DNA of 38,494 nucleotides from the NCBI RefSeq assembly GCF_018614195.1, contig NZ_JAGGOT010000020.1, positions 1 through 38,494 of the forward strand. Reading direction: 5' to 3'. Within the stretch, counting starts at the first letter, position 1, and the number at the start of each line of letters is the position of its first letter. Shown here piece after piece: positions 26,430-34,199 of this stretch. Made by a program: the position numbers and the translations under genes. This DNA is from Streptomyces sp. ISL-43 (GTDB lineage: Bacteria; Actinomycetota; Actinomycetes; Streptomycetales; Streptomycetaceae). The notes under the pieces are model-generated. The model was not told the origin of the DNA. It searched no databases and saw only the letters and a program-made list of their open reading frames with translations.

Positions 26430-27317
26430 GTGGAGCTGCGGGACATCGAGATATTCCTGGTGCTGGCGGAGGAGCTGCATTTCGGCCGGACCGCACAGCG
26501 GCTGCACGTCTCCCAGGCTCGCGTCAGTCAGGCCATCAAGAAGCAGGAACGGCGCATCGGTGCCGAGCTGTTCATCCGCACAAGCCGCACGGTGTTCCTG
26601 ACCGAGGTCGGCCGGCAGTTCCGCGACGATCTGCAACCGGTCTACGCGGGCCTGCACGAATCCCTGGAGCGCGCCCAGCTGGCGGCCCGCGGTATCACGG
26701 CACAGCTCCGCGTCAGCCTGATGCCCTTCAACGTCGTCGATCTGCACCCCTACTGGAAGGCGTTCCGCGCGCGGTACCCGCAATGGGGACTCCAGATCCG
26801 CCAGGCGACCTTCAACCATGTGTTCAGCCAGCTCCGTAGCGGTGCCATGGACGTCATGGTCGTCTGGCTGCCTGTGGAGGAGCCCGACCTCACCGTCGGC
26901 CCGCCTCTGTGCACCGACTCCCGGATCCTTGCCGTGGCCGCCGACCACCGGTTCGCGGGACGGGACTCCGTGCCGGTGGAGCTGCTCGCCGAATTCCCGC
27001 ACGCCACTGCCCTCGGCCTGCCGGACTACTGGGAGGACAGTTACCTGCCCTTCCACACCCCACGAGGCCGGCCCATCGAGCGCATCGCGGTCGCGGACAA
27101 CGCCGATGAGCTGATCGGCATGGTCAGCATGGGCGAGATCATCCACACCTTCCCCGGCCATGTCACCAGGTACTGGGGCATGTCGAACATCCGATGGCTG
27201 CCCATCCCCGACATGGGAACCATGACCTTCGCCCTGGTCTGGCGGACCGAAGTCGAGAACGACCTCATCCGCGCTCTGGCGGACACGGTGCGAGATCTCG
27301 GTGTGTTCCGCTTCTGA
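26430..27317 (+). CDS. LysR-family transcriptional regulator
   Basis: This 295-residue protein has an N-terminal winged HTH (LRDIEIFLVLAEELHFGRTA, RLHVSQARVSQAIKKQERR) and a C-terminal periplasmic-binding-like effector domain. GTG at 26430 is preferred because related proteins usually begin MELRDIEIF; ATG at 26412 is in frame but lies in the palindrome. It is divergent from the AhpD-like and hemerythrin genes, the usual arrangement for a LysR regulator and its target. The effector is unknown. Confidence 0.9.
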   Translation: MELRDIEIFLVLAEELHFGRTAQRLHVSQARVSQAIKKQERRIGAELFIRTSRTVFLTEVGRQFRDDLQPVYAGLHESLERAQLAARGITAQLRVSLMPFNVVDLHPYWKAFRARYPQWGLQIRQATFNHVFSQLRSGAMDVMVVWLPVEEPDLTVGPPLCTDSRILAVAADHRFAGRDSVPVELLAEFPHATALGLPDYWEDSYLPFHTPRGRPIERIAVADNADELIGMVSMGEIIHTFPGHVTRYWGMSNIRWLPIPDMGTMTFALVWRTEVENDLIRALADTVRDLGVFRF

Positions 27318-27417
27318 CGCAAACTGCGGCGCGAAGCTCCTGTTCAGAGGGTCGAGCGCGGCGGCTCGGACACCCGCCTGACCGGCACGTAGTGGCAGGA
27401 GCGTTCCGCGCTCGGCG

Positions 27418-28986
27418 TCAGCGGAGGTTCCTCCAGAACGCGTAGTCGTGGTCCTTGGTGAACTCCGTGCGCTTCCACGGCCCCGACGTCAGCGACTGCA
27501 CGTAGCCGCCGCCGCGGAAACTCGGCCAGTCGGTCTTGCCGGACTCGGCGAAGTCGACCCAGGTGTCCGTCATCCGGTTGCCGAGCCGTTCCTGCTGTTC
27601 CGTCAGCTTCTCGAACAGGGGCAGCTTGAGGTCGAAGAGGTAGGGCAGCTCCGACATGTGCGACGCGCGGGGCTCGAAGCTGAGCTTCGGGTCGCCGGCC
27701 CACGCGGGCGTCTCGCGCTCGCTGAACTCGAACATTCGGGTCGGCGTCCACTTCGCCAGCAGCCGGGCGGTGTCCAGGGTCGGCACCGACCAGGTGTGGT
27801 CGGTGCGGACGGTCGCCAGGGCCTCGCCGACGGAGCCGAAGCGGTTCAGCGGGTAGCGTGCCAGCACCGCGTCGGCCCGGTCGCCGAACTCCTTTCGGAT
27901 CTCGGGCTCGTACGCCCCGGGCGGCATCGGCCCGCCTCCCAGCTCCTCGCCGAGGATCCTGCCGCGCTCCTCGTCGTGGTTGACCCCGATGAGCACCGGG
28001 ACGCGGTTGAACTTGCCCGTGCGCAACGCCTCGGCGGGGGCCAGCGGCATGAGGTCCGTACCGGCGATCGGGCGGGGCTCGTTCCAGGTTCCGTACGCCT
28101 TCATGAGCGTGCCCGGGTCCGTGTGGCGCAGGCAGGACTCCGTGTCCTTGTGGTTGTCGCACGCCTTCAGCTTCCGGAGGTGCTCGACGGTGGCCTCGGC
28201 CTCGGCCTCGGCTTCCTCCCGGGTGCGTGAGCCGCCTGTGGCGCAGGGGGAGCTCTGCAGGATGGCGCGGTCGAACAGTCCGGCGGACTTCGGCGAGGCG
28301 AGGTGGCCGCAGACGCTGTATCCGCCGCCGGACTGCCCCGTGATCGTCACGTTGCCGGGATCGCCGCCGAAGGCGTCGGCGTTGGCGCGGACCCAGTGCA
28401 GCGCGGCCTGCTGGTCCTCCAGGCCGAGGCCGCCGGAGGTCTTGAGGACGGGGTCGGACAGGAAGCCCATGGCGCCGAGCCGGTAGTTGATGGTCACGAC
28501 GACCGCGCCCTCGGCGGCGAGTCGCTCGGGTCCGTACAGATCGCCGCTGCCGAACATCAGGCTGCCGCCGTGGATCCACACGATCACCGGGCGCTTCCCG
28601 GCCGGTTTCGCGGGGGTGGTGACATTCAGGTAGAGGCAGTCCTCGACCACGCTGGGGACTCCGATGGGGAGCCCCGCCGGCTGCGAGCACGGGGATCCGG
28701 GCGCGGTCGCCTCTCGCACCCCGGTCCAGGCCGCTGCGGGCTGCGGCGAGGCCCAGCGCAGTTCGCCCACCGGCGGGGCGGCGTACGGGATGCCCTGGAA
28801 GCTGCGCAGACCGTCGGTCGAGGTGCCGCGGACCGCGCCGCCGGTGGTGTCGACGACCGTACCGGCGCCACCGCCTGCCGCCGCTTGCGCCGGGCCGGCC
28901 GGTCCGAGGCCCAGACCCACGCCCAGCGTGGCCAGCATCAGCGCGGTGGCGGTGAACCCTCTGGAAACGTTCCTGGTGTGTCTCAT
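27418..28986 (-). CDS. Secreted type-B carboxylesterase/lipase
   Basis: This 522-residue protein has a Sec signal peptide (MRHTRNVSRGFTATALMLAT, cleavage near AQAAA) and the alpha/beta-hydrolase fold of type-B carboxylesterases. Visible motifs are FQGIPYAAPPVGELRW, EDCLYLNV, the oxyanion motif IHGGSLMFGSG and nucleophile GQSGGGYS. A His is seen in SHMSELPYLFD. It should hydrolyse esters outside the cell. The TetR gene at 29085 is divergent with 98 bp between, which suggests local repression. It is convergent with the LysR gene. Confidence 0.92.
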   Translation of the reverse strand: MRHTRNVSRGFTATALMLATLGVGLGLGPAGPAQAAAGGGAGTVVDTTGGAVRGTSTDGLRSFQGIPYAAPPVGELRWASPQPAAAWTGVREATAPGSPCSQPAGLPIGVPSVVEDCLYLNVTTPAKPAGKRPVIVWIHGGSLMFGSGDLYGPERLAAEGAVVVTINYRLGAMGFLSDPVLKTSGGLGLEDQQAALHWVRANADAFGGDPGNVTITGQSGGGYSVCGHLASPKSAGLFDRAILQSSPCATGGSRTREEAEAEAEATVEHLRKLKACDNHKDTESCLRHTDPGTLMKAYGTWNEPRPIAGTDLMPLAPAEALRTGKFNRVPVLIGVNHDEERGRILGEELGGGPMPPGAYEPEIRKEFGDRADAVLARYPLNRFGSVGEALATVRTDHTWSVPTLDTARLLAKWTPTRMFEFSERETPAWAGDPKLSFEPRASHMSELPYLFDLKLPLFEKLTEQQERLGNRMTDTWVDFAESGKTDWPSFRGGGYVQSLTSGPWKRTEFTKDHDYAFWRNLR

Positions 28987-29007
28987 GCCCCGAACGCTAC
29001 GACAGAT

Positions 29008-29023
29008 TTGTACGATCGTGCAA
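29008..29023. promoter_or_regulatory. Palindromic site between esterase and TetR genes
   Basis: TTGTACGATCGTGCAA is a 16-bp inverted repeat with one mismatched pair (14 of 16 positions symmetrical) around a perfect ACGATCGT core. It sits in the 98-bp divergent spacer, where a TetR-family protein would repress both genes. The assignment rests on position and symmetry only. Confidence 0.5.
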
Positions 29024-29084
29024 TACGTTTGTCTAACTCGACCGTATGAGGCGTTCGTGTCATGCGGGCGCTAGGCTCCGGGGC

Positions 29085-29657
29085 ATGGGAAACCGCGAAG
29101 CCCTGCTCATCGGCGCCAAGGCCTGCCTGCGGGAAAAGGGCTACGACCGCACCTCCGTACGTGACATCGCCTCCGCCGCCCACGTGAGCACGGCCGCCGT
29201 CGGCTACCACTACGGCTCACGGGAAGCGCTGCTCAACCAGGCCTTGTTCGAGATCCTCGACGAGTGGGGCGACGCGATGGGCCGGGCGCTGGTCCCCGAC
29301 GCCGACGGCTCCTCCAGGGCGCACTTCGAGCGCATCTGGGAGGGCCTGATCGAGGACTTCGGCGCGCACCCCGACCTCTGGCTGGCCTCGGTCGAGCTGT
29401 TCATGCAGGCCCAGCGGCAGCCGGAGCTGCGTGCCGCGCTGGCCGGGGGCACCGCCCAGGGTCGACGCGGCATGGCTGCCATCCTGGACGGCGTCCACGA
29501 AGAGGAGGTCGCGGAGACCTCCGTCCGCACCCTAGGGACCGTGCAGCTTGCGCTCGTGTCGGGCGTGATGTTCCAGTGCCTCAGCGACCCCTCCAGCGCT
29601 CCCACCGCCGCTGAGGTGCTCGAAGGCATCCAGGCCCTGGCCGAGATCGCGCGCTGA
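29085..29657 (+). CDS. TetR-family transcriptional regulator
   Basis: This 190-residue protein has an N-terminal TetR HTH (LREKGYDRTSVRDIASAAHV, STAAVGYHYGSREALL) and a helical ligand-binding domain. ATG at 29085 is the first start that leaves a normal-length arm before the HTH; upstream in-frame starts would add non-family residues. It is divergent from the carboxylesterase, its likely target. Confidence 0.9.
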   Translation: MGNREALLIGAKACLREKGYDRTSVRDIASAAHVSTAAVGYHYGSREALLNQALFEILDEWGDAMGRALVPDADGSSRAHFERIWEGLIEDFGAHPDLWLASVELFMQAQRQPELRAALAGGTAQGRRGMAAILDGVHEEEVAETSVRTLGTVQLALVSGVMFQCLSDPSSAPTAAEVLEGIQALAEIAR

Positions 29658-29697
29658 CCACCCCCCAACGCGGTGAGTGTCGACGCGAGCCCAACCT

Positions 29698-29850
29698 GAC
29701 CCACGGTGAGGGCGCTTGTGGTGCGCGAATGGCACGCGGGTTCTGTGAGGTCTGGGCAAGGAAGAAAGCCGTGACGGCCTCGTCGTGATCGATTCGGCGG
29801 CCCCTTGCCGACCGCTGCCTACCGCCGCTACTGGCACGTTGGGGCACGCG
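29698..29850. repeat. Degenerate module D: integrase-end and arm-type repeat traces
   Basis: Bases around 29717-29776 (GTGGTGCGCGAATGG, then AGGTCTGGGCAAGGAAGAA) resemble 38162-38204 at the end of the integrase pseudogene. Bases 29811-29850 (ACCGCTGCCTACCGCC, then ACTGGCACGTTGGGGCACGC) resemble 33559-33597 beside module B. There is no tRNA segment. It is interpreted as another decayed boundary of the same class of element. Confidence 0.4.
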
Positions 29851-29870
29851 TCCTCAGGCAGGCCGATGGA

Positions 29871-30692
29871 TCAGGTCGTGGTCCGCTTCCCGTCTGCATC
29901 GCACGGCAGTGTGCTCGTGGGGTGATCGGTGGCGAAGTCCTCGGAGATGTCCTCGGCGGCTTCCCGCATCGCCTCGTTCGTGATCCGGATCCGGCCGGAG
30001 AAGGGGCTGTCGATGTCCTCGATCAGTAGCAGGGACCCGGTGAACAGCGCCGCCAGTACGCACAACAGGACGAGGTGCGAGGGCCCGCGCCTGCGGGGCA
30101 GGCCGAAGGCGAAGGCCCCCACGGTGGTGGCCAGGGCCACGACCATGAACCAGTAGACGAACGAGGGAATGGCGGGGCTCGCCTCCGAGATCCGGGTCTG
30201 CCGGGCCTTGGAGCGTTCGTCATCGGCTTCGACCAGGAGGGTGAAGGTGGCGTCACCCTTGTGGGCGAGTTCCTTGAAGTGCCTGCGGAAGTCGGTGGAC
30301 CACACCGAGGCCATCGGGGACTTCGCGCCGCCCTCGGCCATGAGGGGCCATTCGGCGGCCCGGATGGCCCGCGAGTAGCAAACGGCGGCTGCCTGGAGCC
30401 GTTCGCGCTGTGGCTCCGGGGCGTAGTCGGCCACCTCGTAGAGCTGGTCGACCCGGCTGGCTTCGGCCTCGACGGCCGTGGCGGCGGCGCCGTACGACTC
30501 GGCCGCCACGACGATGACGAAGGCGACCAGGAGGACGGCGAGTGTCTCCAGAGGGCTGATCAGATCGCTGACGGACGCCTCGTCGTCGTCATCGTCATTG
30601 GTGAGGCGCCGACGGCGGAGCTGGTTGGAGATCAGGCCGAATGCGAGTGCCGTGGCGATCGCCGTAACGGTGATGGTCATCGTCATGGTCAT
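29871..30692 (-). CDS. DUF4239 (bestrophin-like) membrane protein
   Basis: In this 273-residue protein the first hydrophobic segment (ITVTAIATALAFGLI) is followed by a cytoplasmic RRRRLTNDDDDDEAS stretch and a second segment (TLAVLLVAFVIVVAAESYG). A soluble helical domain follows (about residues 75-175), then two further segments near 180-230. The layout and the AAESYGAAATAVEAEAS region fit DUF4239, distantly bestrophin-like. Function is not established. The start is one of three near-adjacent ATGs. The DUF5990 reading frame overlaps its 5' end by 98 bp. Confidence 0.75.
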   Translation of the reverse strand: MTMTMTITVTAIATALAFGLISNQLRRRRLTNDDDDDEASVSDLISPLETLAVLLVAFVIVVAAESYGAAATAVEAEASRVDQLYEVADYAPEPQRERLQAAAVCYSRAIRAAEWPLMAEGGAKSPMASVWSTDFRRHFKELAHKGDATFTLLVEADDERSKARQTRISEASPAIPSFVYWFMVVALATTVGAFAFGLPRRRGPSHLVLLCVLAALFTGSLLLIEDIDSPFSGRIRITNEAMREAAEDISEDFATDHPTSTLPCDADGKRTTT

Positions 30693-31665
30693 GGCCCAGG
30701 GGAGATCGGGTTGGCGGACATCCCCCCGCCGACCTCAGCCCACCACGGGGTGGGGTGCGGCGCGATGGGGTGGTCCAGGTGGACCTGCCCGCCCGTGGCC
30801 TTCGGGTGGGCCCGCCGGTGCGGGGCCCGGTCTGACGCATGTGAGGGCACTTGTGGCAGCCGGCGACTGCAGCCCTCAAGAGCGGCGCGTGCAGGCGATC
30901 AAGCTGAACCCGCCAGGTGACCGCGAGGTGGAGATTCTGCCCCGGATCGACCTCACCTCCGGTCGACCCGTCGGCATCGCGACCCACCCGGCCGGCCGTC
31001 GTCTGTACGTCACCAGTCCCACGGACGGGAAGATGTCGACCTACACCGTGAAGCTGACCGGTGAACCCGACACGAGCGTCCCGCCGCAGCCGATGAACCT
31101 GACGATTGCCCAGCCCCACGGCATCACCGTCCACCCCAACAGAGGGACGTGGTGCGCCACGGGGCCTCCGTGGGCATTCTCGGAAGTCGCGGCACGCGGA
31201 GGGCGCGGGCGCAGAGATGGCGGTCCATTCGACGAGCGGTGGCCGGACCTGGGCGCACAGAGGCCGGCCGCAGGCGTCGGTGAGGCGTAGGCGTGCGAGC
31301 AGGCCTCCGGAGCTCATCGCGGCAACGGCAGTGCCCGGGGCGATGGCGTCGAGCATCAGCTTGGCCCGGCGGAACATGGTGAAGGTCCCTGCTTCGTCCA
31401 CGCTGCCCCAGCTCAGGTAGATGAAGCGACCGGCGGGGCGGCCCTGGATGTACGGCCCCTTCAGGTCGAGGCCCGTGTCGGTCGGCGTGGCCGTGCACTC
31501 CAGCGTCCACGTTGCCGAGGCGGCGTCGCCGGGGTGCAGGCCGAGGAGCTCGTCCCTGCGGTCGCGCCGTTGGATGGCGACGTGGATGTTGCTGTAGCCG
31601 GGGAAGTCCGGGCCGGCGCCGCAGGTGCGGCCCGGAAGATCGACGGCTTCGATCCGAATCTGCAT
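30595..31665 (-). CDS. DUF5990 protein whose stop is lost (C-terminal read-through)
   Basis: From ATG 31665 (GGAGG about 9 nt upstream) the frame encodes a recognisable DUF5990 domain: MQIRIEAVDLPGRTCGAGPD, GPYIQGRPAGRFIYLSWG, MFRRAKLMLDAIAPG, ending near RPPLVEW at about 31213. Homologues end a few residues later. Here the frame stays open for another 200 or so residues of arginine-rich, non-family sequence across the propeller relic and into the DUF4239 gene. The native stop was therefore probably lost at a junction near 31200. It is co-directional with merB, 32 bp downstream of it. The function of DUF5990 is unknown. Confidence 0.65.
   Translation of the reverse strand: MQIRIEAVDLPGRTCGAGPDFPGYSNIHVAIQRRDRRDELLGLHPGDAASATWTLECTATPTDTGLDLKGPYIQGRPAGRFIYLSWGSVDEAGTFTMFRRAKLMLDAIAPGTAVAAMSSGGLLARLRLTDACGRPLCAQVRPPLVEWTAISAPAPSACRDFRECPRRPRGAPRPSVGVDGDAVGLGNRQVHRLRRDARVGFTGQLHGVGRHLPVRGTGDVQTTAGRVGRDADGSTGGEVDPGQNLHLAVTWRVQLDRLHAPLLRAAVAGCHKCPHMRQTGPRTGGPTRRPRAGRSTWTTPSRRTPPRGGLRSAGGCPPTRSPLGHDHDDDHHRYGDRHGTRIRPDLQPAPPSAPHQ
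30889..31140 (+). pseudogene. Beta-propeller (lactonase/YncE-like) fragment
   Basis: The plus-strand frame gives about 84 residues with propeller-like repeats (GRPVGIATHPAGRRLYVTSP, then AQPHGITVHPN), typical of seven-bladed lactonase-type proteins. Similarity stops abruptly after HPN at 31140. There is no proper start, stop or remaining blades. It is a relic overlapped on the other strand by the extended DUF5990 frame. Confidence 0.5.
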
Positions 31666-31697
31666 GAGGTCATCCTCCTCGGCCGCCGGGCGTGGGA

Positions 31698-32693
31698 TCA
31701 GGGGCTGTAAGAGGAGTCGGGAGCCCCGGAAGTCAGCAGCGGCCCGAAGGTCTGCCGGCCCAGTTCCTCGGCGCGGGCGTGGCTGATGATGTCGCCGGGC
31801 ACGTCCGGATGCTGCTGTGACCAGGTGGTGGCGGAGGCGCGGCTGGAGAAGAAGTTCAGCGCGTCGCAGCACACCGCCTCGGCGGGGCCGGAGAAGGCGC
31901 GGCGCCCGACGAAGACGACGGCCGAGTCCGGGTCCCACACCGTCGTCCCGTTCGTCGAAGTGACGGTGACAGGTTCGCCGGTGACCGGATCGGTCGAGGA
32001 GATGACGGTGTCCTGGCCGAGCATCGCCGTGATGCCGAGGGCGTCGACCGCGCACATCGAGAACACCTCCGCGCCGCTGTCGATCCGCACCCGGTGCGGG
32101 GTCGGCGCGGCGGAGAAGGGGTACGCGGCCCGGACCTGCCCGGTCTCGTCCAGGGTCAGGAAGTCCTCCCGGGCCAACTCCGCCAGCACGTCCTCGGCTG
32201 TTCGGCCGGCTGCCGCCGCGACGGGTTCCAGTAGCCCGGCCTCCGGCGCTCGGCCGGCGGTCGCGAAGTGCCGCAGCACGGCCTGGTGGACGGCCCGCAA
32301 CCCGCGCTCGGCCGGAGCCACCCGGCCTCGGCCACCCCGCCCGATCGGATCAAGAAGGTCCGTCTCGCAGCAGTTCTCCTCCGCCGCTTCGGCGAAACCC
32401 GCCTCGGCCAGGGCCGTACGCAAGGCGGCCACGCTCGGCGCCCCATCCACCTGTCCGGCGTCGCGGTAGATGCGGCACGAGACGCTCGGCGCGGCCCCCG
32501 CCACCGCGAACGGGTCGACGCCGTCAAGCAGGACCGTCGGGGATCCGGCCATGCCCCAGCGGGTGGCCTCGGCCTCTTCGCGCACCTCGACGCGTTCGAC
32601 CTCGGCGGCCCGGCCCGCCAGCGCGGCGGTGATCCGCTCCTCCACGACCGGCCCGTTCGGGCAGTCCGGAACGGTCAGAACCGTGATCCGCAT
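31698..32693 (-). CDS. merB: Organomercurial lyase with N-terminal thioredoxin-like domain
   Basis: This 331-residue protein has a thioredoxin-like N-terminus (about 1-95: ITVLTVPDCPN, GSPTVLLDG) and then a MerB domain. The MerB catalytic set is visible: Cys214 and Asp217 in MCAVDALG (equivalents of C96 and D99) and Cys275/276 in AVCCDALNFFSS (equivalent of C159). MerB cleaves carbon-mercury bonds in the cytoplasm. ATG at 32693 follows GGGAGGA at good spacing. The gene is divergent from merR and has a MerR-type promoter. No merA is present in the window, so how the released Hg(II) is handled is unclear. Confidence 0.88.
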   Translation of the reverse strand: MRITVLTVPDCPNGPVVEERITAALAGRAAEVERVEVREEAEATRWGMAGSPTVLLDGVDPFAVAGAAPSVSCRIYRDAGQVDGAPSVAALRTALAEAGFAEAAEENCCETDLLDPIGRGGRGRVAPAERGLRAVHQAVLRHFATAGRAPEAGLLEPVAAAAGRTAEDVLAELAREDFLTLDETGQVRAAYPFSAAPTPHRVRIDSGAEVFSMCAVDALGITAMLGQDTVISSTDPVTGEPVTVTSTNGTTVWDPDSAVVFVGRRAFSGPAEAVCCDALNFFSSRASATTWSQQHPDVPGDIISHARAEELGRQTFGPLLTSGAPDSSYSP

Positions 32694-32728
32694 GGCATCG
32701 TCCTCCCAGCTCGTTGTCTCTGAGCCCG

Positions 32729-32760
32729 ACCGTAGACCTTCCAGCACACTGGAAGGTCAA
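32729..32760 (-). promoter_or_regulatory. MerR-type promoter/operator of merB
   Basis: On the minus strand, -35 TTGACC (32755-32760) and -10 TACGGT (32729-32734) are separated by 20 bp, longer than optimal. The spacer overlaps a perfect inverted repeat, GACCTTCCAG and CTGGAAGGTC around 4 bp (32735-32758). An over-long spacer spanned by a palindrome is the hallmark of MerR-activated promoters. Confidence 0.85.
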
Positions 32761-32776
32761 GAGCTAGCCTTGAGGC

Positions 32777-33199
32777 ATGCGCATCGGGGACCTCGCCGCC
32801 ACCAGCGGAATCACGACCAAGACCATCCGCTACTACGAGCAGGCCGGCCTCATGCCCGCACCGCCCCGGACCCCCGGCGGCTACCGTGACTACCCGGCCG
32901 AAGCCGCCACCCGGCTCGCGTTCATCCGCGACGCCCAGCACGCCGGCCTCACCCTTGCCGAGATCCGCAGCGTCCTCGCCCTCCGCGACAGCGGACAAGC
33001 TCCGTGCGGCCACGTCACGGACCTCATCGATCGGCATCTCGAAGAGATCAACCGGCGTATCGCCGAACTCCGCACGACCCGCACCGCACTGCGCGACCTC
33101 GCCCTCCGCGCCGCCGCGACCGACCCGGCGACCTGCGCCGAAGGAGGCATCTGCACCATCTTCCCATCGCAGTCAGCATCGAGGCCATTGCCCGGGTGA
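32777..33199 (+). CDS. merR: MerR-family metal-responsive regulator (probably mercury)
   Basis: This 140-residue protein has an N-terminal winged HTH (RIGDLAATSGITTKTIRYYE, YRDYPAEAATRLAFI) and a dimerisation helix. Three cysteines, C77, C120 and C126, are placed like the Hg(II)-binding triad of MerR (C82, C117, C126 in Tn501). It is divergent from merB over 83 bp that hold the palindromic operator. It likely represses its target without metal and activates it by untwisting the promoter when mercury binds. Confidence 0.87.
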   Translation: MRIGDLAATSGITTKTIRYYEQAGLMPAPPRTPGGYRDYPAEAATRLAFIRDAQHAGLTLAEIRSVLALRDSGQAPCGHVTDLIDRHLEEINRRIAELRTTRTALRDLALRAAATDPATCAEGGICTIFPSQSASRPLPG

Positions 33200-33378
33200 A
33201 GTCCACCTGCGTCCACATCGATCTCGACTGGCCGGGCGTGATCCCGGAACGCCTGCATGTTTGCATCTCGGGATTCGAGACGGTCGCCTGCCGATGTGGT
33301 GCATGTGGTGCGCCAAAGAGCCTCCGGCCAGGGCATTCGCGGGAGTTGGGGCACGCGGAGGACATGGTAGGGCGGATA
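33200..33378. other. Spacer with degraded integrase-like traces before module B
   Basis: There is no complete gene. GTGGTGCATGTGGTGCG at 33297-33313 resembles the integrase end GTGGTGCGCAAGTGGTGCGG at 38164-38173 and its surroundings. The rest gives no recognisable protein in any frame. Confidence 0.3.
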
Positions 33379-33473
33379 GGTCTAGACAATAAGAAGGCCC
33401 AGGTCGCTGACCTGGGCCTTCTTTAAAGAGCGGATGACGGGAATCGAACCCGCGCTATAAGCTTGGGAATCAC
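33379..33473 (-). repeat. Module B: hairpin plus tRNA-Gly(CCC)-like 3' half (att remnant)
   Basis: This direct repeat matches 38186-38281 with few differences, and 33426-33473 is a 48-bp stretch identical to 38234-38281. On the minus strand it reads as the 3' half of a tRNA: anticodon loop TTCCCAA, variable region, T-arm with GGGTTCGATTCCCG, and acceptor strand ending CGCTC. The best match is tRNA-Gly(CCC). The 5' half (D-arm and 5' acceptor) is absent, so it is not a functional tRNA but an attachment-site type remnant. Confidence 0.65.
33391..33423. terminator. Hairpin of module B
   Basis: A perfect 15-bp stem, AAGAAGGCCCAGGTC with its complement, closes a 3-nt loop. TT and AAAG follow. In the tRNA sense this is the terminator downstream of the tRNA; in the plus sense it could terminate merR transcripts. 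Confidence 0.8.
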
Positions 33474-34023
33474 CCGACACTTGAGGTTCGTTAGGGCTCT
33501 GACCTGCGAAGATGTGCCTTTCGAAGTTGATTCGAGGGTTCCGAACCGTCCTCTGCTGACCGCTGTTTACCGCCCTGACTGGCACGTAGTGGCACGCGCC
33601 GCAGAGTGCTTGGCCGGCCTGATCTGCGAGGTACGAGCGCAGGGCCGCGTGCGAGGAGCGTTCCGAGCCGCTCGCCCTGGCGTCCAGCCATGCATCGTCG
33701 TGCCGACTGCCGGACGGTCAGGCTACGTCGATGGCCACGAGCAGACCTGCCAGCGCCGGCCGTGCACGGATTGCAAGTCTGTTGGCGCAGGTCAGCCCGA
33801 TATTCCTGGGTGTTCACCTGCGTTCATGAGCATTCCCGTACCTCCGCCCGTCTGCAGTGTGGACGGTGCTGAACACTGCTGCACCGACCTGAATGAGACG
33901 GGATTGAAGCAGGTCCAGAAGCAGGGCCAGACGGCGGCCTCGCGCCGCCGCGAAGACGGCCTGCTGCGCGAAGAGGACCTGCACGACGAGACCCTTTGAC
34001 CGGAGAACCACTCGCCCTCACGC
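33474..34023. other. Spacer after module B, no confident gene
   Basis: It contains GGCACGTAGTGGCA at 33581-33594, also found at 27384-27397. A possible 57-codon frame (33826-33999, ending LLREEDLHDETL) has no ribosome binding site or recognised family. No other gene-like frame is supported. Confidence 0.3.
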
Positions 34024-34045
34024 ACAGAGCCCGGCCGGGCTCTGT
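34024..34045. terminator. 22-bp perfect palindrome, terminator-like
   Basis: ACAGAGCCCGG followed directly by CCGGGCTCTGT can fold into a GC-rich hairpin. It separates the module B spacer from the leader of the adhesin gene. Confidence 0.45.
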
Positions 34046-34199
34046 CATGTCCCGCCCGAAGCGACCTCGAGGCTCGCAGGGACGGGGGAGACGGCCCTGC
34101 CTCCGAGCCGGGTTGCTGTCCCCACTGCCGCCACGCGCTCTCCACTTTGACGGCACAACGGATTCGCACGGGCTGGCAGCACTGCGGCTTCCTGGCGTT

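Noticed and set aside
33426..33473. A functional tRNA-Gly gene at module B (and at module C)
   Set aside because: Only the 3' half is present; no D-arm or 5' acceptor strand is found in the adjoining bases on either copy.
33826..33999. A 57-codon small gene ending in LLREEDLHDETL before the palindrome at 34024
   Set aside because: There is no ribosome binding site and no recognised family; the start is arbitrary. It might be real but is not supported.
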